In this document: piece by piece, positions 1 to 7,771 of the stretch
Layout of the letters: each line of letters starts with the position of its first letter
Numbering within the stretch: the stretch's first letter is position 1
NCBI RefSeq assembly: GCF_046557615.1
Contig: NZ_JBKIII010000001.1
Coordinates: 248,001-312,000, forward strand
From: Haloferax sp046557615
Lineage (GTDB): Archaea > Halobacteriota > Halobacteria > Halobacteriales > Haloferacaceae
DNA: 64,000 nucleotides
Direction: 5' to 3'
The notes under the pieces: model-generated
What the model saw: the letters and a program-made list of their open reading frames with translations, nothing else
The model's database searches: none
Told to the model about the DNA's origin: nothing
Made by a program: the position numbers and the translations under genes

Positions 1-8
1 AAGGAGGT
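1..8 (+). promoter_or_regulatory. Shine-Dalgarno site of leuD
   Basis: The first eight bases of the window read AAGGAGGT, a full-length complement of the archaeal 16S 3' end, 9 nt before the leuD ATG. Such a complete site is the exception in this window, where many genes seem leaderless, and it suggests that leuD is translated as an internal cistron of an operon (upstream leuC is expected just outside the window). Confidence 0.85.
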
Positions 9-17
9 AACCACCGT

Positions 18-626
18 ATGACCGACGAAATTCCAGAGATTCACTCCGTAACAGGACCGGGCGTGCCCATCCGCGGCAACGACATCGACACCGACCAAAT
101 CATCCCGGCGCGCTTCATGAAGGTCGTCACCTTCGACGGCCTCGGCGAGTTCGCGTTCTTCGACCAGCGATTCGACGACGAAGACAACGAGAAAGACCAC
201 GCGCTGAACGAACCGCACTTCCAAGACGCCTCGGTGATGGTCGTCAACGCCAACTTCGGCTGTGGTTCCTCGCGTGAACACGCGCCACAGGCGCTCATGC
301 GCTGGGGCATCGACGCCATCATCGGCGAGTCGTTCGCCGAGATTTTCGCGGGCAACTGTCTCGCACTCGGTATCCCGACTGTCACTGCCGACACCGAAAC
401 TGTCGAAGGCATCCAATCGTGGGTCGACGAGAACCCCGACGGCGAGATTCACGTCGATGTGAAGGCCGGAACGGTCACCTACGGCGATACCACCGTCGAA
501 GCGACGGTCGATAGCGCCCAGCAGAAAGCACTCACCGAAGGTGTCTGGGACACGACGGCGCTCATGAAGTCCAACGCCGACGCCGTCGCCGAGAAAGCAC
601 GTTCCCTCCCCTACGTCCATGACTGA
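18..626 (+). CDS. leuD: 3-isopropylmalate dehydratase small subunit
   Basis: Small (swivelling) subunit of isopropylmalate isomerase, which with LeuC converts 2-isopropylmalate to 3-isopropylmalate in leucine biosynthesis. The 202-residue length fits bacterial-type LeuD. Visible motifs are IDTDQIIPARF at about residues 23-33 and GCGSSREHAP at 81-90, the substrate-recognition loop of the aconitase small-subunit family. The start is fixed by a perfect Shine-Dalgarno site. The 3' end overlaps leuB by 8 nt, so the two are translationally coupled. LeuC should lie just upstream of the window. Family-level assignment is secure; the related homoaconitase/citramalate role is less likely because leuB follows. 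Confidence 0.95.
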   Translation: MTDEIPEIHSVTGPGVPIRGNDIDTDQIIPARFMKVVTFDGLGEFAFFDQRFDDEDNEKDHALNEPHFQDASVMVVNANFGCGSSREHAPQALMRWGIDAIIGESFAEIFAGNCLALGIPTVTADTETVEGIQSWVDENPDGEIHVDVKAGTVTYGDTTVEATVDSAQQKALTEGVWDTTALMKSNADAVAEKARSLPYVHD

Positions 627-1593
627 GGAAATCGTCGTCATCCCCGGCGATGGAATCGGACAGGAAGTCATTCCGGCGGCCGTCGAAGTACTCGATGCCG
701 TCGGTGACTTCGACTTCGTGGATGCCGACGCAGGCGACCACGTGAAAGAAGCGACGGGCGAAGCACTCCCCGACGACACGTACGAACTCGTTGCGAACGC
801 CGATGCGACTTTGTTCGGCGCGGCAGGCGAGACTGCGGCGGACGTGATTCTCCCGCTCCGGACGGCGGTCGATTCGTTCGTCAACGTCCGCCCGGCGAAA
901 GCCTATCCCGGCGTGGACGCACTTCGGCCCGAGACCGACCTCGTGTTCCTTCGTGAGAACACAGAAGGTGTCTACACGGGTATCGAAGACCAACTCTCCG
1001 ACGACCTCTCGACGCTCACGCGCGTGGTGACGACCTCCGCATCCGAGCGACTCGCCGAGTTCGCTTGCGACTACGTCGGCGGCGAAGGTGGCCACTTCCA
1101 GGTCGCCCACAAGGCGAACGTCATGCGTGAGACCGACGGTCGATTCCTCGATGCAGTCGTCGAGACGGCCGAAAAGAACGGTGTCGAGACGGAGGGAGTT
1201 CTCATGGACGCCTTTGCGACGCGCGTCTGTCTCGACCCGACGCAGTTCGACACTATCGTCTGTCCGAACCTCGCTGGTGACATGCTCTCGGACCTCGCGG
1301 CCGGTCTGGTCGGCGGGCTTGGTCTCCTGCCATCGGCCAACATCGGCCCGGAAAACGCACTGTTCGAACCGGTACACGGGTCTGCTCCTGACATCGCGGG
1401 CGAAGGTATCGCCAACCCTGCGGCGACCATCCTATCGGCGGCGATGCTCCTCGACCACCTCGGCTACGACGACGAAGCAACACAGGTCAACAGTGCGGTC
1501 GAGGCTGTTCTCGAAGATGGCCCACGAACGCCCGACCTCGGCGGCGACGCGTCCACTGAAGACGTGACGGCCGCAGTTATCGACTATCTCTGA
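619..1593 (+). CDS. leuB: 3-isopropylmalate dehydrogenase
   Basis: NAD-dependent oxidative decarboxylase of the isocitrate/isopropylmalate dehydrogenase family, catalysing the third step of leucine synthesis. The 324-residue protein is shorter than bacterial LeuB (about 350-360), as usual for archaeal members. Visible are GDGIG at 10-14, the substrate-binding LRENTEGVYT at 111-120, the catalytic Lys165 in AHKANVMR, and the C-terminal EPVHGSAPDIAG nucleotide-binding motif. Its ATG lies inside leuD (8-nt overlap), supporting an operon. A homoisocitrate or isocitrate dehydrogenase role is possible on sequence alone, but the neighbour leuD argues for LeuB. Confidence 0.93.
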   Translation: MTEEIVVIPGDGIGQEVIPAAVEVLDAVGDFDFVDADAGDHVKEATGEALPDDTYELVANADATLFGAAGETAADVILPLRTAVDSFVNVRPAKAYPGVDALRPETDLVFLRENTEGVYTGIEDQLSDDLSTLTRVVTTSASERLAEFACDYVGGEGGHFQVAHKANVMRETDGRFLDAVVETAEKNGVETEGVLMDAFATRVCLDPTQFDTIVCPNLAGDMLSDLAAGLVGGLGLLPSANIGPENALFEPVHGSAPDIAGEGIANPAATILSAAMLLDHLGYDDEATQVNSAVEAVLEDGPRTPDLGGDASTEDVTAAVIDYL

Positions 1594-1626
1594 GGCCGAC
1601 TCGGTCGAATCATCGACCACCACTCG

Positions 1627-1739
1627 ATTTTCGTTCTTGATTGCGAATCCCTCGTCTCGAACAGAGACGGGCGAAATCCAACATAAACAATTATCCCTCC
1701 ACCTCCCCCTACTTCTGAAATAGCGAGGAACCGGACCCG
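1627..1739 (+). promoter_or_regulatory. glpR-pfkB promoter with inverted repeats
   Basis: A TATA-like element (ACATAAACAATTAT, about 1681-1694) lies 45-60 nt upstream of the glpR ATG. Upstream of it are two dyads: TTCG-N10-CGAA at 1630-1647 and CGTCTC-GAACA-GAGACG at 1653-1669. The second could instead be the RNA hairpin that ends leuB. Known biology: Haloferax GlpR represses its own operon and the PTS genes; placing the operator here is my inference. Confidence 0.4.
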
Positions 1740-2507
1740 ATGTTACCAGCAGAACGAAGACGCCGTATTGTCGAACTCGTCTCCGAGTCCGACGGCAGGT
1801 CAGTCGAGGCCTTAGCCGACGGATTGGACTTTTCGAAGGCGACCATCCGCCGTGATTTACGCGAACTCGAAGACCGGGGACTCATCGAGCGTTCCCACGG
1901 TGGTGCAGTTCCAGTCACGTCGGTCGGACGAGAGCGAACGTTCGGCGAAAAAGAAGTGCAGAATCTCGATGCGAAACGCGCAATCGCACAACGCGCAGTC
2001 GACGAGCTCATCGAAGGACAGGTCGTCTTCTTCGATGCGGGGACGACGACGATGCAAGTCGCTCGGCAGATGCCGTCCGATAGTAACTTCCTCAGTGTGA
2101 CGAACTCGCCGCGACTCGCAATCGAGTTGAACGACGAGGAGAACGAAGTGAAACTCACCGGCGGGACGCTTCGTCGCCGGACACGCGCCTGCGTCGGCCC
2201 GACGGCCGAGGCGTTCATGCACCGGACGAACTTCGACTTGCTCTTTCTCGGCACCAACGCTCTCGACGTCGAGAGCGGTCTGACGACGCCGAACGAGGAC
2301 GAAGCGCGGATGAAGGAGTTGATGGTCGAAAAGGCCGGTCGCGTCGTCCTCGTCGCAGACCACTCGAAAATCGGTCGCCGAAGCTTCGTCCAGTTCGCAT
2401 CGCTCGACGACATTGATATGTTCATTACCGACCGACCGCTCGACCCGAGTCTCCGCGACGAGATTGCGAACCTCGGTGTCGAAGTCGTCGATGGAGTTGT
2501 TCAATGA
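1740..2507 (+). CDS. glpR: DeoR-family transcriptional repressor GlpR
   Basis: DeoR/GlpR-type sugar-responsive repressor. The N-terminal winged HTH spans residues 1-57 (RRRRIVELVSE, then KATIRRDLRELEDRGLIERSHGG) and the rest is the DeoR C-terminal sugar-phosphate sensor with the family signature FFDAGTTTMQVA near residue 95. The 255-residue length is typical. The gene overlaps pfkB by 4 nt (ATGA), and the PTS genes follow, so it is the local regulator of fructose catabolism; in H. volcanii the orthologue is known to repress fructose and glucose kinase genes. The effector is probably a phosphorylated sugar such as fructose-1-phosphate, which is inference. Confidence 0.93.
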   Translation: MLPAERRRRIVELVSESDGRSVEALADGLDFSKATIRRDLRELEDRGLIERSHGGAVPVTSVGRERTFGEKEVQNLDAKRAIAQRAVDELIEGQVVFFDAGTTTMQVARQMPSDSNFLSVTNSPRLAIELNDEENEVKLTGGTLRRRTRACVGPTAEAFMHRTNFDLLFLGTNALDVESGLTTPNEDEARMKELMVEKAGRVVLVADHSKIGRRSFVQFASLDDIDMFITDRPLDPSLRDEIANLGVEVVDGVVQ

Positions 2508-3415
2508 TTCTTACAGTCACGCCAAATCCCGCTGTTGACCATACGATTCAGTTCGACGAACCGCTTACGACCGATGTCGTTCACCGGACGGACGACGCCG
2601 TATTCACCGCCGGTGGCAAGGGTATCAACGTCGCCAAGTACACCACCGCGCTGGGCGTCGATGCGACTGCATCGGGCTTTTTGGGCGGACACTTCGGCCA
2701 ACTTATCCACGACCGCTTGGCCGACGAAGACGTCGCCGCGGATTTCGTCGGCATCGACAGCAACACGCGTCTGAACACGACGGTGTTGGCGACCGATGGC
2801 GAGTACAAACTCAACCACAACGGCCCGCACATCGACGCGGCGGACGTCGACGAACTCGTCTCGACGGTCGAGGCGAACGACCCCGATATGCTGCACATCG
2901 GCGGGAGTCTCCCGCCGGGAATGCCACTGTCTGCAATCGACCGACTCGCTGACGCGGGTGACTGGGAGACTGCAATCGATACGGGTGGGGAGACGCTCAC
3001 TGAACTCGACGCTGACTACTTCATCTGCAAGCCGAACGAGTCGGAACTCGCCGATGCAACCGGACGGCCTGTCGAGACGACAGAAGAGGCGATTGTAGCC
3101 GCACGCGAACTCCGCGAGTGCGGGTTCGAATACGTCTTGGCCTCGCTCGGTGGCGACGGTGCGGTCCTCGTTGGCCCCGACGGCGCGCTCTCGGCACCCG
3201 CACTCGACGTCGATGTTGCCGATACCGTCGGCGCTGGTGACGCACTTCTGTCCGGATTCTTGGCCGGACGTGAACGAAACATGAACGATGCTGACGCACT
3301 TCGGCTTGGCGTGCGCACTGCTGCACACATCGTGAGCGTCTCTGGAACGTACGCATCGGACCTCGGTCAGGTACTTTTCAGCGAGACACCGGTCGAAGTG
3401 GTGTCTGAAGACTGA
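2504..3415 (+). CDS. pfkB: 1-phosphofructokinase (PfkB family)
   Basis: ATP-dependent kinase that phosphorylates fructose-1-phosphate, the product of the fructose PTS, to fructose-1,6-bisphosphate. The 303-residue protein carries the ribokinase/PfkB signatures: GGKGINVAK at 37-45 in the substrate lid region and DTVGAGDA at 240-247 with the catalytic Asp. NPAVDHT near the N-terminus is the usual 1-PFK motif. The ATG overlaps the glpR stop by 4 nt, so repressor and kinase are translated from one message. Tagatose-6-phosphate kinase is an alternative within the family, but the PTS and aldolase context supports 1-PFK. Confidence 0.94.
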   Translation: MILTVTPNPAVDHTIQFDEPLTTDVVHRTDDAVFTAGGKGINVAKYTTALGVDATASGFLGGHFGQLIHDRLADEDVAADFVGIDSNTRLNTTVLATDGEYKLNHNGPHIDAADVDELVSTVEANDPDMLHIGGSLPPGMPLSAIDRLADAGDWETAIDTGGETLTELDADYFICKPNESELADATGRPVETTEEAIVAARELRECGFEYVLASLGGDGAVLVGPDGALSAPALDVDVADTVGAGDALLSGFLAGRERNMNDADALRLGVRTAAHIVSVSGTYASDLGQVLFSETPVEVVSED

Positions 3416-3428
3416 TTTCAGGTTGCAA

Positions 3429-3526
3429 ATAAACTTTTATTAACGACCAAAACGCTCAGGAACGTTCATATTCGAAAGGGTTTTTGAACACATTTGCTTA
3501 GTTCTGAAAGTAGGGGTGGCAACACT
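3429..3526 (+). promoter_or_regulatory. ptfC promoter and putative GlpR operator
   Basis: The 111-bp pfkB-ptfC spacer is AT-rich. AAATAAACTTTTATTAAC (about 3427-3444) supplies a TATA element and predicts initiation near 3465-3472. An inverted repeat GTTCA-N16-TGAAC spans 3464-3489 with TTCGAA inside at 3471-3476, right over the predicted start site, as expected for a repressor site. A Shine-Dalgarno-like GGGGTGG at 3513-3519 precedes the ATG at 3527. Confidence 0.45.
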
Positions 3527-4660
3527 ATGGCAAACGACGCAGAAGACGCAGTTCGGTCCTATTTGACTTCGGTCAAAGAGGACCTCATGACTGGGGTATC
3601 GTTCATGATTCCGTTCGTCACTATCGGCGGAATCTTCCTGGCGCTCGGCTACGCCGTGGCGTCGCTTTCGAACAACGTACAAGACGTGTTCAGCAGCACG
3701 GGGACCGCTGGCTGGTTCCTCGCGCAAATCGGTGTCGCAGGGCTGACCCTGATGGTGCCGGTACTCGGGGCGTACATCGCATACGCGATTGCGGACCGGC
3801 CGGGTCTCGCACCGGGGTTCATCCTCTCGTACATCATTCAGCAGGGCAACGTCCTGCAAGCGGCCGGTGACGTAATCGGCCTGCAGGGCGGTTCCGCCGG
3901 TGCAGGGTACCTCGGCGCTATCGTCGCCGGTTTCCTCGCCGGTATCGTCGCCCGCTGGTTCAAGCAGCGCGACGTGCCGGAGTTCATCGCTCCGATGATG
4001 CCGGTTCTCATCATTCCGGTCGCAACGACCGCTGTGCTGACGCCGATTATGCTGTTCGTCCTCGGCGTTCCGATTTCGATTGCGAACGCCTCGCTCACTG
4101 GCTTCCTGAGCAACATGCAGGGAGGCAGCCAAGCGGTTCTCTTCGGTGCAATCGTCGGCGCGATGATGGCCGCGGACATGGGCGGACCAATCAACAAGGT
4201 CGCCTACGTGTTCTCGGTCGGCCTCATCTCTGAGGGCGTCACCGCACCGATGGCCGCAGTCATGATTGCCGGGATGGTCCCGCCGATTGGACTGGCCCTC
4301 TCGAACTTCATCGCACCGCAGAAGTACGCCGCTGAGATGTACGAGAACGCCAAGAGTGGCGTTCTGCTCGGCTTCTCGTTCATCACTGAGGGAGCAATCC
4401 CCTATGCGGCCGCAGACCCTGCACGCGTCATTCCGAGCGTCGTCGCTGGGAGTGCAGTCGCAGGCGCGGCATCGATGGCACTCGGCGTTACAATGCCCGC
4501 TCCCCACGGCGGCATCTTCGTCGTTCCACTGTCGAACCAGCCATTCATGTTCATCGCGTGCATCCTGCTCGGCTCGCTCGTGACCGCCGTCATCGCGACG
4601 GCCGTCAAGCCCGACTTCGACGTGCGCGTCGCCGCACAGAACCAGAACGCAGACGACTGA
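3527..4660 (+). CDS. ptfC: PTS fructose-specific EIIC membrane permease
   Basis: Membrane channel of the phosphoenolpyruvate-dependent fructose phosphotransferase system; it moves fructose inwards while EIIB phosphorylates it. The 377-residue protein begins with a soluble stretch (MANDAEDAVRSYL) and then has about nine hydrophobic segments. FITEGAIPYAAADP near residues 285-298 is the EIIC-Fru signature. The open frame extends upstream to a TTG at 3494, but the ATG at 3527 with GGGGTGG before it is preferred. It stands alone as an EIIC domain, with EIIA and EIIB encoded separately, unlike the fused bacterial fruA. H. volcanii PtfC is the characterised counterpart. Confidence 0.94.
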   Translation: MANDAEDAVRSYLTSVKEDLMTGVSFMIPFVTIGGIFLALGYAVASLSNNVQDVFSSTGTAGWFLAQIGVAGLTLMVPVLGAYIAYAIADRPGLAPGFILSYIIQQGNVLQAAGDVIGLQGGSAGAGYLGAIVAGFLAGIVARWFKQRDVPEFIAPMMPVLIIPVATTAVLTPIMLFVLGVPISIANASLTGFLSNMQGGSQAVLFGAIVGAMMAADMGGPINKVAYVFSVGLISEGVTAPMAAVMIAGMVPPIGLALSNFIAPQKYAAEMYENAKSGVLLGFSFITEGAIPYAAADPARVIPSVVAGSAVAGAASMALGVTMPAPHGGIFVVPLSNQPFMFIACILLGSLVTAVIATAVKPDFDVRVAAQNQNADD

Positions 4661-4702
4661 GACCGACTACCGACTTCATCTTTCAATACTCGACGTAGTA
4701 CC

Positions 4703-5167
4703 ATGGACGTAGAAGACATTAGCACCATCACACCGCTCGAACTGATTTCGCTCGAAGAACCACCGGCAACGAAGGACGGAGCCATCGAGTTCCTCCTCGA
4801 CCTCGCCGTCGATGCTGGCCGCGTCTCCGACCGCGACGCCGCCCTCTCCGCACTGCTCGAACGCGAAGAAGAAGCGACGACCGGCGTTGGCTTCGGCATC
4901 GGCATCCCGCACGCCAAGACGGACGCCGTCTCGAAACCCACTGTCGCGTTCGCTCGCTCGACCGATGGCATCGACTTCGATGCGATGGACGACAAGCCTG
5001 CACGCTTGCTGTTCATGATTCTCGTCCCCGCAGAGGGTGGCGAGGATCACCTCCAGATTCTCAGTGCGCTCTCGCGCTCGCTCATGCACGAGGACGTTCG
5101 TGAGAACCTACTCGATGCAGAGAGCGAAGAGACGGTCCAAGACATCCTCGCGGAGGTCGTTGCTTAA
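4703..5167 (+). CDS. ptfA: PTS fructose-specific EIIA
   Basis: Soluble phosphocarrier accepting phosphate from HPr and passing it to EIIB. The 154-residue length fits a single EIIA-Fru/Mtl domain. His70 in GIGIPHAKTDAV is the phosphorylated histidine, and the flanking GFGIGIPHA matches the family pattern. The stop TAA shares its last base with the ptsH ATG (TAATG), so translation is coupled. A nitrogen-PTS EIIA role is a formal alternative but unlikely given the fructose cluster. Confidence 0.94.
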   Translation: MDVEDISTITPLELISLEEPPATKDGAIEFLLDLAVDAGRVSDRDAALSALLEREEEATTGVGFGIGIPHAKTDAVSKPTVAFARSTDGIDFDAMDDKPARLLFMILVPAEGGEDHLQILSALSRSLMHEDVRENLLDAESEETVQDILAEVVA

Positions 5168-5436
5168 TGGAGCGCATCGTCACTGTCGTCCCCGAAGACG
5201 GCCTGCACGCGCGCCCCGCTTCGAAGTTCGTCGAGATGGCCAACTCGTTCGATTCGGACATCCAGCTCGGTCGCGCCGACGACGGCGACCTCGTTCCCGC
5301 CGCGAGCATGCTCGCAGTGACCGGACTTGGCGTCGCCGCCGACGAAGACGTCAAACTCGTCGCCGAGGGTGACGACGCAGAAGCGGCGCTGGATGCCCTC
5401 GAAGACATCCTTTCAACCCCAGAGTCCGAACTGTAA
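5167..5436 (+). CDS. ptsH: Phosphocarrier protein HPr
   Basis: Small phosphocarrier between enzyme I and EIIA. The 89-residue protein shows GLHARPASKF at 12-21 with the active His14. Residue Ser47 in PAASMLAV occupies the place of the Ser46 regulatory site of Gram-positive HPr, but no HPr kinase gene is visible here, so regulation by serine phosphorylation is unsupported. The start codon overlaps the ptfA stop by one base. Only two bases separate its stop from the ptsI ATG. Confidence 0.95.
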   Translation: MERIVTVVPEDGLHARPASKFVEMANSFDSDIQLGRADDGDLVPAASMLAVTGLGVAADEDVKLVAEGDDAEAALDALEDILSTPESEL

Positions 5437-5438
5437 CC

Positions 5439-7136
5439 ATGGCGGAACGAACCCTCAACGGTATCGGCGTGACACCACTCTCGGGCGTCGGCTCGGTCGT
5501 CTGGTACCGACCCGAAGCCGAACTTCCCGACCCACCGGAACCGGCGGACGTGGACGCTGAGTCCGAACTGTCACGGTTCGAATCTGCGCGTGAACAGGCG
5601 GCCCAAGAGTTGAAAGCCGAACGCGACCAGACTGCCGAACGCGTCGGCGAAGAAGAGGCCGCAGTCTTCGATGCTCACATCCAGTTCCTCAACGACCCGC
5701 AGATTTCTGACGGCGTCGAAGAGGCAATCGACGGCGGAATCCCCGCCGAACACGCTGTACAGGAGACTTTCTCGGGCTTTATCGAACAGTTCGAGAACAT
5801 GGGTGGCCGGATGGGCGAGCGCGCAGACGACTTGCGCGACGTTCGTGACCGACTCGTTCGCATCCTCTCCGACGGCGAGCGCGTGGACCTCGCGTCGCTC
5901 CCCGAGGGAAGCGTCGTCGTCGCCGAGCGCCTGACGCCGAGCGACACCGCACAACTCGACCCAGAGCGCGTCGCCGGATTCGTGACGACGACCGGTGGCC
6001 GAACCTCGCACGCCGCTATCTTCGCCCGTTCGCTCGCCTTGCCCGCAGTCGTGGGTGTCGGCGACGAACTCGAATCAGTCGAAGACGGCGACGAAGTACT
6101 CATCGACGGTGAGGCAGGTCGCGTCGTCGTGCATCCCCACGACGACACCAAAGCCGAAGCCACGGAGGGCGCAGACGTCGAAGTCCACGACGGTGAAGTC
6201 GAGACGAAAGACGGCGTGGAAATCGAGGTTGCGGCCAACATCGGCACCCTCGACGACATCGACCTCGCAGTCGAACGCGGGGCCGACGGTGTTGGTCTCT
6301 TCCGCACCGAGTTCCTCTTTCTCGACCGCGAGTCACCACCGGACGAAGAAGAACAGTACGAGGCCTATCTGAAGGCGCTCGAAGCCTTCGACGGTGGTCG
6401 TGTCGTCGTCAGAACCCTCGACATCGGCGGCGACAAGCCGATTCCGTACCTCGACCTGCCTGAAGAAGAGAATCCATTCCTCGGCGAGCGCGGCATCCGT
6501 CGCTCGCTCGGCCCGGACTCGGACCTCTTCGAGACGCAGATTCGCGCACTCTTGCGCGCCGCAGGGAGTGCCGACGGTGCAAACCTCTCGGTGATGCTCC
6601 CGCTCGTCGCCTCGCTGGAAGAACTCCACGAGGCCCGCGAAGTCATCGACGACATCGCTATCGACCTCGACGCACTCGGCATCGAGTACGAACTGCCGGA
6701 GTTCGGTATCATGATCGAGACGCCTGCGGCCGTGTTCATGGCCGACGAGTTCGCACCGCACGTGGACTTCTTCAGCATCGGGACGAACGACCTCGCGCAG
6801 TACGTCATGGCCGCAGAGCGCGGCAACGAGCGTGTCTCCGACCTCGGCGACTATCGCCAACCAGCCGTCCTGCGCGCAATCGCCAAGACGGTCGAAGCCG
6901 CCGACGGCAACGACTGTTGGGTCGGCATGTGTGGTGAGATGGCCGGTGACCCGGACCTCACCGAACTGCTCGTCGGTCTCGGACTCGACGAGTTGAGCAT
7001 GAGCGCCGTCACGGTACCGCACGTCAAGGCGGCCGTCACGGAGACAGACACGGCCGACGCGGAGGCGCTCGCAACTCGCGTCCGCTCGGCCAGCACCAAA
7101 AGTGAAGTCACAGAAATCCTAACTGAAAGCCAATGA
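5439..7136 (+). CDS. ptsI: PTS enzyme I (PEP-protein phosphotransferase)
   Basis: Autophosphorylates from PEP and donates to HPr. The 565-residue protein has the N-terminal EI domain with GGRTSHAAIFARS, His191 being the phosphorylated residue, then the PEP-utilising barrel with RTEFLFLDR, TLDIGGDKPIPYL, IGTNDLAQYV and the catalytic Cys498 in GMCGEMAGDP. Length matches bacterial enzyme I (about 570-575). The N-terminal HPr-binding helices are rich in Glu and Asp, a haloadaptation. It ends in a 4-nt ATGA overlap with ptfB. PEP synthase/PPDK are related folds, but length and neighbours exclude them. Confidence 0.96.
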   Translation: MAERTLNGIGVTPLSGVGSVVWYRPEAELPDPPEPADVDAESELSRFESAREQAAQELKAERDQTAERVGEEEAAVFDAHIQFLNDPQISDGVEEAIDGGIPAEHAVQETFSGFIEQFENMGGRMGERADDLRDVRDRLVRILSDGERVDLASLPEGSVVVAERLTPSDTAQLDPERVAGFVTTTGGRTSHAAIFARSLALPAVVGVGDELESVEDGDEVLIDGEAGRVVVHPHDDTKAEATEGADVEVHDGEVETKDGVEIEVAANIGTLDDIDLAVERGADGVGLFRTEFLFLDRESPPDEEEQYEAYLKALEAFDGGRVVVRTLDIGGDKPIPYLDLPEEENPFLGERGIRRSLGPDSDLFETQIRALLRAAGSADGANLSVMLPLVASLEELHEAREVIDDIAIDLDALGIEYELPEFGIMIETPAAVFMADEFAPHVDFFSIGTNDLAQYVMAAERGNERVSDLGDYRQPAVLRAIAKTVEAADGNDCWVGMCGEMAGDPDLTELLVGLGLDELSMSAVTVPHVKAAVTETDTADAEALATRVRSASTKSEVTEILTESQ

Positions 7137-7594
7137 AACTCGTAGCAGTCACATCCTGTCCGACCGGAATCGCTCACAGCCAGATGGCCGCAGAGAACCT
7201 CCTGCAATCGGCCGAGAAACTCGGCCACGACATCGACGTCGAAGTGCAGGGCGCGATGGGAACTCAGGACGAACTCTCCGCAGACGCCATCGACGCGGCG
7301 GATGCAGTCATCATCACCTCGGACACGTCGGTCAGCCGCGACCGCTTCGACGGGAAACTCGTCGTCAAGGGAACGGTCAAAGACGGCGTCAACAACGCCG
7401 AGGCCGTCATCGAGCGCGCCGTCGAACTCGCAGAAGCAGGCAAGACCGGAAACGTCACCTTCGGAAGCGGCGACGACGGCGAGGACGCTTCGAGCGAGAG
7501 TAGCGCGGATTCCAGCGCGAGCGACGAACCCGTCCGACGCGGCGGAGACCCCGAAAAAGGCCTGTTCGCACGCCTGAAGAAACTGTTCTCCTAA
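7133..7594 (+). CDS. ptfB: PTS fructose-specific EIIB with amphipathic C-terminal tail
   Basis: Transfers phosphate to fructose at the membrane. The EIIB-Fru domain covers residues 1 to about 105, with the phosphorylated Cys9 in TSCPTGIAHS. The total of 153 residues exceeds the usual single domain: residues 111-137 are a Ser/Asp/Glu-rich linker and 141-153 (EKGLFARLKKLFS) form a cationic amphipathic helix, which might dock the protein on the membrane next to PtfC (inference). The start overlaps the ptsI stop (ATGA). Confidence 0.93.
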   Translation: MKLVAVTSCPTGIAHSQMAAENLLQSAEKLGHDIDVEVQGAMGTQDELSADAIDAADAVIITSDTSVSRDRFDGKLVVKGTVKDGVNNAEAVIERAVELAEAGKTGNVTFGSGDDGEDASSESSADSSASDEPVRRGGDPEKGLFARLKKLFS

Positions 7595-7641
7595 GCGCGT
7601 CGCGCTTGCGGCCGCCCCACTCTCTTCGTTTTTCACCGCCG

Positions 7642-7712
7642 ACGAGCGACCGCGTTCGACGCTCGTGAAAAATTAACTCGGTAATGAACGAACGGATTCG
7701 TGCAAAAGCGAA
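7642..7712 (+). promoter_or_regulatory. fba upstream region: hairpin and dyad
   Basis: Between ptfB and fba there is an inverted repeat ACGAGCG-N11-CGCTCGT (7642-7666) followed by GAAAAATTAA, and a shorter dyad ACGAA-CGGA-TTCGT at 7688-7701, with TTCG-N8-CGAA overlapping at 7697-7712. TACATTATTACC (about 7725-7736) could be the TATA element, and GAGGTGA at 7759-7765 is the ribosome site. The hairpin may attenuate read-through from the PTS genes; the dyad may be an operator. Confidence 0.35.
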
Positions 7713-7771
7713 CGCGACTTCCCATACATTATTACCCTCGCACACGATGTGAAAACCGAGGTGAACGTCTA

